A stretch of 64,000 nt of DNA from contig CP016269.1 of the NCBI GenBank assembly GCA_001880285.1, forward strand, positions 310,001 to 374,000, read 5' to 3'. The notes under the pieces are model-generated. The model did not search any database and was not told the DNA's origin. It was given only the letters and a program-made list of their open reading frames with translations. The position numbers and the translations under genes were made by a program. Positions 34,140 to 43,100 of this stretch are shown one piece after another. Numbering within the stretch: position 1 is the first letter of the stretch; every line of letters starts with the position of its first letter. This stretch comes from Flavobacteriaceae bacterium UJ101. GTDB taxonomy: Bacteria > Bacteroidota > Bacteroidia > Flavobacteriales > UJ101.

Positions 34140-35426
34140 TTATAATCTTCCATCAACTATATCTCGATCTAAAAACGACTTTGTATCAAATACTACTCCT
34201 TTAGATTCTTTCAATAGATTTATGTCTAAATCTAAAAATTCTTTATGAGATACAGCTATTATTATAGAAGAATAACGCTTTCCTCCTATTGAGTTCACTA
34301 ATTCAATTCCATATTCTTCTTTTACCTCCTCTTTATTAGCCCAAGGATCATAAATATCTACATCAACACCAAACTGTGTTAACTCACTATAAATATCTAC
34401 TACTTTAGTATTTCGAATATCAGGACAATTTTCTTTAAACGTTATTCCTAATATTAAAGATTTTGAACCTTTAATTGTGTGACCATTTTGTATTAATAAC
34501 TTTACCACTTTATTTGCTACAAACATTCCCATATTATCATTCACTCTCCTCCCTGATAATATAACTTGTGGGTGATATCCTAGTGACTCGGCTTTATGAG
34601 CTAAATAATAAGGATCTACTCCTATACAATGACCTCCTACTAATCCTGGTTTAAACTTTAAGAAATTCCATTTTGTTCCAGCAGCTTCTAAAACATCAAT
34701 TGTATCAATTCCAATACGGTCAAATATTAGAGCCAATTCATTTACAAAAGAAATATTCACATCACGTTGTGCATTTTCAATTGCCTTTGAAGCTTCAGCT
34801 ACTTTTATACTACTTGCTTTATGTGTACCTGCCTTTATAATAGAAGCATATAAATTATCCACATAAGTTGCAACTTCTTCTGTTGATCCTGAAGTTACTT
34901 TTTTAATTGTAGTTAGTGTATTAACCTTATCTCCTGGATTAATTCGTTCAGGAGAATATCCACAATAAAAATCTTTATTAAACTTCAATCCAGATTCACT
35001 TTCTAAAACAGGAACACAATCCTCTTCTGTACACCCTGGGTATACTGTTGATTCATAAATGACTAAATCATTTTTTTTCAGGATACTCCCTAACATTTTC
35101 GAAGCACTCAGTAATGGTTTCAAATCAGGTGCTTTAAAAGCATTAATTGGTGTAGGGACTGTCACAATAAACACATTACATTCCGAAATAGATTGTAATT
35201 CTGAAGTGAATTTCAATCCTTTTTCATTATCTTGATAAGACATTACCTCTTGTAATTCCTTAGGATCAGCTTCTAATGTATGATCTTCTCCTCTGGATAA
35301 TTCTTCAACTCGTTCTGTATTTATATCAAAACCAATTGTTCTGTATTTTTTTCCAAATTCAAGTGCTAAGGGTAAGCCTACATAACCTAATCCTATTACA
35401 CATATTTGAGCTTTAGATTTTTTCAT
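34140..35426 (-). CDS. nucleotide-sugar 6-dehydrogenase (TviB/WbpO-like)
   Basis: 428-residue NAD-dependent UDP-hexose dehydrogenase. It has ICVIGLGYVGLPLALEFGKK at the N-terminus, VTVPTPIN, YESTVYPGCTEE, the substrate-binding GLVGGHCIGVDPYYL with the catalytic cysteine, and the C-terminal ILGITFKENCPDIRNTKVVD. The pattern follows Vi-antigen TviB and WbpO, which oxidise UDP-GlcNAc or UDP-GalNAc to the uronic acid, more closely than UDP-glucose dehydrogenase. It is probably the first gene of the long polysaccharide operon and supplies an acidic sugar to the glycan. Confidence 0.9.
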   Translation of the reverse strand: MKKSKAQICVIGLGYVGLPLALEFGKKYRTIGFDINTERVEELSRGEDHTLEADPKELQEVMSYQDNEKGLKFTSELQSISECNVFIVTVPTPINAFKAPDLKPLLSASKMLGSILKKNDLVIYESTVYPGCTEEDCVPVLESESGLKFNKDFYCGYSPERINPGDKVNTLTTIKKVTSGSTEEVATYVDNLYASIIKAGTHKASSIKVAEASKAIENAQRDVNISFVNELALIFDRIGIDTIDVLEAAGTKWNFLKFKPGLVGGHCIGVDPYYLAHKAESLGYHPQVILSGRRVNDNMGMFVANKVVKLLIQNGHTIKGSKSLILGITFKENCPDIRNTKVVDIYSELTQFGVDVDIYDPWANKEEVKEEYGIELVNSIGGKRYSSIIIAVSHKEFLDLDINLLKESKGVVFDTKSFLDRDIVDGRL

Positions 35427-35442
35427 ATTAATTTTTTCGGAC

Positions 35443-35468
35443 TGTAAAATTATAAAATTTATTTTACA
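35443..35468. repeat. AT-rich perfect inverted repeat upstream of the polysaccharide operon
   Basis: TGTAAAAT at 35443-35450 and ATTTTACA at 35461-35468 are perfect inverted copies around a 10-base centre. They lie in the 63-base spacer between cysN and the dehydrogenase gene that heads the polysaccharide locus. It could be an operator for a dimeric regulator or a weak hairpin. No TAnnTTTG promoter box is evident in the spacer, so this is a weak call. Confidence 0.3.
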
Positions 35469-35489
35469 CTATATTAAATAATTAACATC

Positions 35490-36746
35490 TTAAATAATCA
35501 TTCCAGCTGCAACTGTTTCGCTCGTCGTTACATCTACCAAAATTAAACTTCCTGTTATTCTATTTCTTGAATAAGAATCTGTATATAATGGGTTTGTTGT
35601 TCTTAATTTAACACGAACAATATCATTCATTTTGATCTCTTCTTCTCCTTCTTTTTTCCCTAAAGTATTAACGTCTACTTTGTAAGTTACTTCTTTTATC
35701 ATCGCCTTTACTTCATTTGAAGTATGCTTTAAATAATATTTTCCTCTAGGGCTTGGTGATTCACTATTCAACCAACATAGCATAACATCTAAATCTTGAG
35801 TTGAATTAGGTAAAGAATCTTCTTTAACAATCATATCACCTCTTCCTAAATCAATATCATCTTCTAATTGTATCGATACTGACATAGGAGGAAACGCTTC
35901 TTTTACTTGACCTTTGAATGTATCAATTGATTTAATTTTTGATTTAAATCCTGAAGGAAGTAACATTACTTCTTCTCCTTGTTTTAAAACACCTCCTGCA
36001 ACTCTTCCTGCATAACCTCTATAATCGTGAAATTCATCTGATTTTGGACGTATTACAGTTTGAATTGGGAAACGTACATCTTCAAAATCTTGATCCCCTG
36101 TTATGTAAATTGTCTCTAATGTTTCTAATAACGGTTTTCCTTTATACCATGGAGTTTTTTCAGATGATTCCACTACATTATCTCCTTTCAAAGCTGAAAT
36201 AGGAATGAAACGAATATCTTTAACATCCAATAAAGCTGAAAAATTTTCATATTGTTGTACAATATCCTCAAAGACTTCTTCTGAATAATCTACCAAATCC
36301 ATCTTATTCACACAAACTACTAAATGAGGTATTTGTAATAATGAAGCAATATAAGAGTGACGCTTAGTTTGTTCAATAACACCATTTCTAGCATCAATTA
36401 ATATTAAAGCAACATTTGCTGTTGAAGCTCCTGTTACCATATTACGCGTATATTGTATGTGACCTGGAGTATCTGCTATGATAAACTTACGTTTTGGAGT
36501 TGAAAAATATCGATATGCTACATCAATTGTAATTCCTTGCTCTCGTTCATCTTTTAAACCATCTGTCAATAAGGCTAAATCCATATCTTCCAGTCCACGC
36601 TTTTTTGAAGAATCTTCCATGGCATTTAACTGATCTTCAAATATAGATTTAGAATCGTATAATAAACGTCCAATTAATGTACTCTTTCCATCATCTACAC
36701 TTCCCGCTGTAGTAAAACGTAGTATTTCTTTATCTTGACTTATCAT
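35490..36746 (-). CDS. cysN: sulfate adenylyltransferase subunit 1 (GTPase)
   Basis: 418-residue GTPase subunit of ATP sulfurylase, which drives the formation of adenosine 5'-phosphosulfate. The EF-Tu-like GTP motifs are clear: GSVDDGKSTLIGRLL (about 15-29), DTPGHIQY, and VNKMDLV. Length shows that it is the stand-alone form, without a fused CysC kinase. It lies 52 bases downstream of cysD. No APS kinase, APS reductase or sulfotransferase is encoded in the window, so it is not clear whether the product feeds cysteine synthesis or sulfation. Confidence 0.96.
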   Translation of the reverse strand: MISQDKEILRFTTAGSVDDGKSTLIGRLLYDSKSIFEDQLNAMEDSSKKRGLEDMDLALLTDGLKDEREQGITIDVAYRYFSTPKRKFIIADTPGHIQYTRNMVTGASTANVALILIDARNGVIEQTKRHSYIASLLQIPHLVVCVNKMDLVDYSEEVFEDIVQQYENFSALLDVKDIRFIPISALKGDNVVESSEKTPWYKGKPLLETLETIYITGDQDFEDVRFPIQTVIRPKSDEFHDYRGYAGRVAGGVLKQGEEVMLLPSGFKSKIKSIDTFKGQVKEAFPPMSVSIQLEDDIDLGRGDMIVKEDSLPNSTQDLDVMLCWLNSESPSPRGKYYLKHTSNEVKAMIKEVTYKVDVNTLGKKEGEEEIKMNDIVRVKLRTTNPLYTDSYSRNRITGSLILVDVTTSETVAAGMII

Positions 36747-36798
36747 TTTTCTTTATCCGTTATTTATAATATATTAGAAATTTAGAAGAATTGTATTT

Positions 36799-37701
36799 CT
36801 AAAAATACCCTTCTCTTTTACGATCTTCCATTGCTGTTTCACTTCGCTTATCATCAGCTCTGTTTCCACGCTCTGTTTGACGTGCTATAGATACTTCTTC
36901 AACTATTTTTTCTAATGTATCGGCATCTGACTCATCACCTCCTGTTATGGTTATATCACCTAATGTTCTAAATCGTATTTTTTTTGTTACAATCTCTTCT
37001 CCTTCTCGTAAGTTTAAAAATTCAGAATTGGGAATCCAAGTACCATTTCTATAAACAACTTCACGTTCATGTGCAAAATATAATGATGGGATTTCAATCT
37101 TTTCATGCATTATATAATTCCATATATCCATTTCTGTCCAATTTGATATTGGAAATACTCGGAAATGTTCTCCAAAGTTTAATCGTCCATTAAATAAATT
37201 CCATAATTCTGGACGTTGGTTTTTAGGATCCCACTGTCCAAAATCATCTCGATGGGAAAAAAAGCGTTCTTTAGCTCTTGCTTTTTCTTCATCTCTTCTT
37301 CCTCCTCCCATACAACAATCAAACCCATTCTCCTCTATAGCATCTAACAATGTAGTGGTCTGCAAGGCATTACGACTTGCATTAATACCGGTTTCTTCTT
37401 TCACACGTTTTTCATCAATCGACTTCTGAACAGAACCTACTACCAACTGAACACCCAACTTTTTCACCAACTGATCTCTAAAAGCTATGGTTTCAGGAAA
37501 ATTATGTCCTGTATCTACGTGAAATAATGGGAATGGGATCTTTCCAGGGTAAAATGCTTTTCTAGCTAAATGTGTTAAAACAATAGAGTCTTTTCCTCCT
37601 GAAAATAAAATTGCCGGATTATTAAATTGAGCTATCACCTCTCGCAATACAAAAATTGCTTCTGATTCTAACTCTTCTAAATAAGAAAGATTATATTTCA
37701 T
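36799..37701 (-). CDS. cysD: sulfate adenylyltransferase subunit 2
   Basis: 300-residue catalytic subunit of ATP sulfurylase, an adenine-nucleotide alpha-hydrolase of the PAPS reductase fold. The PP-loop FSGGKDSIVLTHLA is at about 33-46; GGGRRDEEKARAKER and the C-terminal ETAMEDRKREGYF are CysD signatures. With cysN just downstream it forms a heterodimer. It lies 77 bases after the DUF2061 gene, probably in the same transcript from the promoter at 38100-38131. Confidence 0.97.
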   Translation of the reverse strand: MKYNLSYLEELESEAIFVLREVIAQFNNPAILFSGGKDSIVLTHLARKAFYPGKIPFPLFHVDTGHNFPETIAFRDQLVKKLGVQLVVGSVQKSIDEKRVKEETGINASRNALQTTTLLDAIEENGFDCCMGGGRRDEEKARAKERFFSHRDDFGQWDPKNQRPELWNLFNGRLNFGEHFRVFPISNWTEMDIWNYIMHEKIEIPSLYFAHEREVVYRNGTWIPNSEFLNLREGEEIVTKKIRFRTLGDITITGGDESDADTLEKIVEEVSIARQTERGNRADDKRSETAMEDRKREGYF

Positions 37702-37778
37702 AAATATTTTTTGATAGCTACAAATCTACAGTTTTTTAAATAGTTATCAAATCCGTTTACGATAAAATAACAAAGAGT

Positions 37779-38054
37779 TTATTCGTTTTCTTCTTCTTGA
37801 TCAAGCTTATAAATTGAACGATACCATATTCTCTCGTGAAGATAATAAAAAATCATTTTTAAAACGGCTTCGGTTAATGCTATTCCTGTAGCTTTTTCAA
37901 TAGCATCTTTATCTTCTTGGAAAAATAAATAACTCAAAACGAAAGTAGTTAATGAGGCCAAAATACGCCATGTTATGGTTTTATAAATATGGATTCTAGC
38001 ACTCTTCTGAAGTTTTTTCTTGGGTATTTGTTTTTCTACATCTCCTTCTGCCAT
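37779..38054 (-). CDS. DUF2061 membrane protein
   Basis: 91-residue protein with a charged N-terminus and two hydrophobic stretches (about 28-46 and 55-73). YKTITWRILASLTTFVLSYL and the C-terminal YYLHERIWYR identify the DUF2061 family. Its function is unknown; members often sit beside sulfate-activation genes, as here ahead of cysD. Its start is 45 bases downstream of a good -7 promoter box, making it the first gene of the DUF2061-cysD-cysN unit. Confidence 0.85.
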   Translation of the reverse strand: MAEGDVEKQIPKKKLQKSARIHIYKTITWRILASLTTFVLSYLFFQEDKDAIEKATGIALTEAVLKMIFYYLHERIWYRSIYKLDQEEENE

Positions 38055-38093
38055 CCTTTTTATAGTAAAATGATAATTTTCTATTCAATTTAT

Positions 38094-38124
38094 TTTGCAC
38101 AAATATACGTTTTAGGCATCTTTG
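38094..38124 (+). promoter_or_regulatory. Bacteroidota promoter for the YciO-like gene
   Basis: TTTG at 38094-38097, a 19-base spacer, then CATCTTTG at 38117-38124, one mismatch from TAnnTTTG. The ATG of the YciO-like gene is at 38156, about 30 bases downstream. It lies within the same 38 bases as the divergent DUF2061-cysDN promoter, so the two directions probably compete for RNA polymerase. Confidence 0.5.
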
Positions 38125-38131
38125 TAACAAA
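38100..38131 (-). promoter_or_regulatory. Bacteroidota promoter for DUF2061-cysD-cysN
   Basis: Read on the minus strand, TTTG (complement of 38128-38131) is followed after exactly 20 bases by TATATTTG (complement of 38100-38107). This is a full match to the Bacteroidota -33/-7 consensus. The start codon of the DUF2061 gene follows about 45 bases further on. It overlaps the opposite-strand promoter of the YciO-like gene almost completely. Confidence 0.7.
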
Positions 38132-38155
38132 ATTTTTAACTTATTAAGTTTTGAT

Positions 38156-38779
38156 ATGGCAAAGTTAATCAAATTATATGAAAATAATCCAGATGAAAAA
38201 AAAATTGATCAGATTGTAGAAATACTCAAAAAAGGAGGTATTATTATCTATCCTACTGATACAGTTTATGGAATTGGTTGTGACATTACCCATACAAAAG
38301 CAATGGAAAAAGTAGCTTTAATTAAAGGTATTAAATTATCTAAAGCGAATTTTTCTTTTATCTGTAATGATTTGAGTCATATTTCTGATTTCACAAAACC
38401 CATACCTACAGCCACTTATAAAATTTTGAAACGATGCCTCCCAGGAGCCTTCACTTTTATTCTAGAAGCTAACAATCGACTTCCTAAAGCTTTTAAAGGG
38501 AAAAAAACGATTGGAATCCGTGTTCCTGACAATACTATCCCGAGAATTATTGTAGAAAAGCTAGGCAATCCTATTTTAACTACTTCCGTATTAGATCATG
38601 ATGAAATTTTAGAATACACAACAGATCCTGAACTCATTCTTGAACGTCATGATAAAATTGTAGATCTTGTAATAGACGGAGGTTATGGAAATAATGTAGC
38701 TTCTACCATTGTTGATTTATCTCAAAATTCAATCGAAATTATTCGAGAAGGAAAAGGTGATATAAATTTATTATATTAG
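38156..38779 (+). CDS. YciO/YrdC/Sua5-family protein
   Basis: 207-residue single-domain member of the Sua5-YciO-YrdC family, whose true synthases make threonylcarbamoyl-AMP for tRNA t6A. The start (residues 1-60, with KKGGIIIYPTDTVYGIGCD), NFSFICNDLSHIS, LPGAFTFILEA and VSTIVDLS-like end match E. coli YciO better than TsaC. YciO proteins have the same fold, but their role in t6A synthesis is uncertain. The Nramp-like gene follows after 4 bases. Confidence 0.85.
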   Translation: MAKLIKLYENNPDEKKIDQIVEILKKGGIIIYPTDTVYGIGCDITHTKAMEKVALIKGIKLSKANFSFICNDLSHISDFTKPIPTATYKILKRCLPGAFTFILEANNRLPKAFKGKKTIGIRVPDNTIPRIIVEKLGNPILTTSVLDHDEILEYTTDPELILERHDKIVDLVIDGGYGNNVASTIVDLSQNSIEIIREGKGDINLLY

Positions 38780-38783
38780 ATGT

Positions 38784-40001
38784 GTGAGAACATTTCATTA
38801 TAAAGATTTAGGTCCAGGATTATTATTTGCGGGAGCTGCCATTGGTGTATCCCACTTAGTTCAATCAACTAAGGCTGGAGCAGAATTTGGGTTATCTTTT
38901 TTATGGGTATTGTTATTCGTTAATCTTTTTAAATATCCTTTTTTCTTATTTGGAGCAAAATATACTGCCATTACAAAAGAAAGTCTTCTAGACGGTTATC
39001 TAAAAATAGGAAAACCTTTTTTATGGATCTACTTTATATTAAACTTGTTTACCATATTTACCATTCAAGCAGCCGTTACACTTGTTACAGCAGGTATTAT
39101 TATGTCATTATTTGATGGAACTAACATTTTCATTTGGGCATTAGGTATTACTATAATTTGTTCTTTTTTACTAACCATTGGCAAATTCAAACTATTAGAT
39201 CGTTTTATTAAATTTATTATTATAACTCTTACTATAAGTACATTCTTTGCTTTATACTTTGCCTTTAATAATACCGATATTCATTTCAATTGGACACAAC
39301 AATTTCCCAAAGAAGCTTATGGTATCACCTTTTTAATTGCCTTTATGGGTTGGATGCCAGCTCCATTAGATGTTTCTATTTGGAATTCTTTATGGATTAC
39401 TGAAAAAACCAAATCTAAAACCTTATCTACTAAAAAAATAGTATTCGACTTTAATATAGGCTATTTTGGAACCATTATATTAGCTTTTTGTTTCCTTTTC
39501 TTAGGCTATCTTGTAATGTATAACTCGGGAGAAACTTTTTCTCCTAAAGCAGGTATTTTTGCTAAACAATTAATCGACTTATATACTAAAAACCTAGGAG
39601 AACACTTCTATTATTTAATAGGAATTGCTGCTTTCACCACTATGTTAAGTACTACCCTAACTACTTTAGATGCTTCACCTAGAGCCATGGCAAAAACAAC
39701 TTCTTTATTATTTCCTAAAAAATCTTCAAAAAACTATTACCGTATTTGGATGATTATTTTAATCATAGGAACCCTACTTATTTTAAAATTGTTTGTTGAA
39801 AACATGGGAACCATGATCAAAATTGCAACTATTCTCTCTTTTGCATCAGCTCCATTTTATGCGATCATGAATTTCTATCTAATCAACAGTCAATTTGTGG
39901 ACAAAATGTATCATCCTAAAATAATTATGAAAACTCTTAGTGTTTTAGGAATATTATTTTTGCTTAGTTTTTCTATCGGCTATATACTTTTTATCATATA
40001 A
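38784..40001 (+). CDS. Nramp-family transporter lacking the canonical metal-binding motifs
   Basis: 405 residues and 11 predicted helices of the LeuT-like Nramp fold. In true Mn/Fe transporters, helix 1 has DPGN and helix 6 has MPH. Here the helix 1 region reads GAAIGVSHLVQS (about 17-28), without DPGN, and helix 6 reads MGWMPAPLDVSIW (about 188-200), with Ala193 where the histidine should be. The substrate is therefore probably not a transition metal, or is bound in another way. The start is GTG at 38784, 4 bases after the upstream stop; the ATG at 38780 is out of frame. Confidence 0.8.
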   Translation: MRTFHYKDLGPGLLFAGAAIGVSHLVQSTKAGAEFGLSFLWVLLFVNLFKYPFFLFGAKYTAITKESLLDGYLKIGKPFLWIYFILNLFTIFTIQAAVTLVTAGIIMSLFDGTNIFIWALGITIICSFLLTIGKFKLLDRFIKFIIITLTISTFFALYFAFNNTDIHFNWTQQFPKEAYGITFLIAFMGWMPAPLDVSIWNSLWITEKTKSKTLSTKKIVFDFNIGYFGTIILAFCFLFLGYLVMYNSGETFSPKAGIFAKQLIDLYTKNLGEHFYYLIGIAAFTTMLSTTLTTLDASPRAMAKTTSLLFPKKSSKNYYRIWMIILIIGTLLILKLFVENMGTMIKIATILSFASAPFYAIMNFYLINSQFVDKMYHPKIIMKTLSVLGILFLLSFSIGYILFII

Positions 40002-40031
40002 AAAAACATAATGCATTGCATAACAATAACT

Positions 40032-40067
40032 TAATCTGATACACATCATAATAATGATGATAGATTA
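40032..40067. repeat. nested dyad symmetry upstream of the chitinase gene
   Basis: CATCAT/ATGATG (40044-40049 and 40054-40059) around AATA sits inside an outer TAATCT/AGATTA pair (40032-40037 and 40062-40067). It lies 31 bases after the Nramp-like gene and about 105 bases before the chitinase start. It may be an operator or an RNA hairpin. No T-run follows, so it is not a standard terminator. Confidence 0.3.
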
Positions 40068-40171
40068 TACAAACAGTTGTTTGTATAAAAATCACTGCAT
40101 CTTATATAAAAACAATTAAAAATACACAATTTCACAATAGATTATTATAGAAATTTTAAACATAAATAAAT

Positions 40172-43100
40172 ATGAGAAAAATTAATCTACTAATGATCTT
40201 TGCACTTTGTTGTAGTTCTTTGCTTTTTTCACAAGCTACTGAATACCAGCACAAAAAAGATCATCATCAAAAAGAAGTAATTGGTTATTTTACCAATTGG
40301 GATGCCTGGAAAGCAGCCAATCATGGTGTGACCAAAGGATTTTACAATCAATTAAATATTGATTATTCTCAGTACACTATTTTAAACTGGTCCTTTTTAG
40401 GTGTTGCCAAGGATGGTTCTTTACATAGTGGTGATTTACGTAATAAAAATATCTATCAAGAAGGTACAGTTCAAGATCCTGGCCCAATGTTTTATGATGA
40501 CATTTACTCTAGTTGGGATTATTGGTTACTTTATGGAGATTTACAAATCTTTCAATATTTACCTGATGACTTAGACAAAAAAAATACTCATGAATCTTAT
40601 TGGGCTTATGAGCAATATGGTTACAAAGGTAATGGTAGTGGATGGATTAATACCAAAACAGGGGAATCAGGTAGTTTCCCTCTCCCTTTACCTAAACCTG
40701 GTTCTAACAAAGGACTTTTAGATTTAGCTCACGCAAACAATGTAAAAGTTATGGTATCTATTGGAGGATGGAGTATGTCTAAACATTTTCCTGATGTAGC
40801 AGCTGATCCAGCTAAAAGAGCTCGTTTTGTGGAAGATTGTTCTAAACTTATTAATATGGGATTTGATGGAATTGATATTGATTGGGAATTTCCAGGAGTT
40901 TCAGGAATGAATTTTCAAGGAACTAGTCATGATTACACTAATTTTGCCATCTTAATGGAAGAAATAAGAGCTGCTATTGGACCTGACAAACTACTAACAG
41001 CAGCTTTTGGGCAAACACCTAATAAATTATCAGGTTTTGACTGGAATCGATTAGATCAATCCATGGATTACTTTAATATGATGACTTATGACTTCCACGG
41101 AGGATGGTCAAATATAGCAGGACATAATGCTCCTTTATATTCTTATGATGGCGAAGAATATGGTCCCATGTCTGTTGATGATACTTTTCAATACTTGGTA
41201 AGTATTGGAGTAAACCCTCAAAAAATAAATCTTGGAGTTGGTTTTTACGGTCGTGGAGTCATTACAAATGGTAATGCAGCCTTAAATGCTCCAACTGTTA
41301 AAGTTAATAAAACCATTCAACCTGATGGCCCTATTTCTACTGCTGGAGATTACACCAATTGGGGTGCTTTTGATGCTACGCCTATGTATAACTATATTCA
41401 ACAAAATAAAGAAGGATGGACTTACAACTGGGATGACCAAGCTAAAGTACCTTATTTAACAAAAGGTAACTATTTTCTTAGTTTTGACGATCAACGTTCC
41501 ATCGAAGAAAAAGCAAAGTATGTAAATGCTAAAAACGCAGGTGGGGTTATCATATGGCAAGTTTTTGGAGATCAAAAACCAGGTACTATTACAGAAACTA
41601 TTGCAAGTAAATTACCTTACGCTCCTTCAACTGAAGCGCCGTTAGTTAATACATTAAATCGTGTTTTTGCAGAAAACGGAACACCTGATAACATCCCTCC
41701 AACAATTACACTTGTAAAACCCGAAAGTAATACCTTATTTTCTCAAGAAACTTTAGATACTATTGCTATTGAAGTTACCATTTCAGATACAGATGGTCTA
41801 ATAAGTTCTACTGAATTTACAATCAATTCTGAAATCGTTTCATTTTCACAATCACAAAATTCATTTACTTTAAATTATTTACCTCAAAGCTTTGGAGACT
41901 ATTCTTTAAATATTACAGCTACTGACAATGATGGTGCAACCTCATCTTTATCTAGTACCTTTAAAATTGAAGAAAAAAGCATTATCAATAATGCTCCAGA
42001 ATTCACTGGAATTCAAAACATACAAATCACGGTTGGAGATTCTTTTAATGCTCTAGATAATATAACAGCTCAAGATATCGAAGATGGTGATTTAACATCT
42101 TCAATCACAATAGAAGGTACTGTAGATACTAATACAGTAGGCTCTTATACACTAACCTACTCTGTTCAAGACACTCAAGGTTTAACTACACAAGCAGAAA
42201 GAGTTATAACAGTTCAATCTTCTACAAATGGAAATAATGGACTTAATGATTTAATTTCAGAAACAATGTGGGCTGAACTATTTCCTAATCGTTATGGACA
42301 AAGTACTCACATAACACAATCAGACACAACCGATTTTTATAGTTACGCTAATTTTGTTGAGGCAGTTCAACGAATGCAAAATATTCAAATAACATTTGAG
42401 CGAAAATGTGCTACAAACGCCTATAAAATCACACGAAAAGACAAAACAACAGGAGCTACAGTAGTCATTAGAGAAGACGATAATTTTTCTTCTAGCTCTG
42501 CTACTATCATAACACAAGTAGTCGATTATGGTTCTTTCCTTTCAGAAGGAAATTTAGAAACTAAAAAACGAGAATTAATGGCTTTCTTAGCTAATATTTC
42601 TCAAGAAACAACAGGCGGTTGGGATACAGCTCCAGGAGGGAAATACGCTTGGGGGTTATATTTTAGAGAAGAACAAGGTTATGCAGGTTCTTCATCAATA
42701 GGTTATGTAGATTCTGGTAGTACTTTATATCCTCCAACAGCTGGAAAATCATATCATGGAAGAGGACCAATACAATTAAGTTGGAATTATAATTATGGAC
42801 AAGTAAGTCAATTTTTATATGGTGACAAACAAATTTTATTAGACAATCCTGAAAAAGTGATTGAAGATGGCGCTTTAGCCTTTCAGACTGCCATTTGGTT
42901 TTGGATGACACCGCAATATCCTAAACCTTCAGCTCATGATTCTATGGTAGGTAATTGGCAACCTACAGCTCAACAAAGAGATGCTGGATTAATCCCTGGA
43001 TTTGGCTCTACAGTCAATATTATTAACGGTGGTATTGAGTGTAACAGTGGAACTGAAAACACAAAAGTTTTAGGAAGAATTGGTCACTATGAACGCTATA

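Noticed and set aside
34140-35426. UDP-glucose 6-dehydrogenase
   Set aside because: The YESTVYPGCTEE and GGHCIGVDPYYL patterns and overall sequence follow TviB/WbpO-type UDP-N-acetylhexosamine dehydrogenases.
1-35426. Locus considered as a recently acquired mobile island
   Set aside because: The gene content is typical of exchangeable glycan loci, but no integrase, transposase, tRNA or direct-repeat boundary is visible in the window, so transfer cannot be shown here.
38780-38782. ATG as the start of the Nramp-like gene
   Set aside because: It is out of frame with the transporter; the in-frame GTG at 38784 is the first usable start after the upstream stop.
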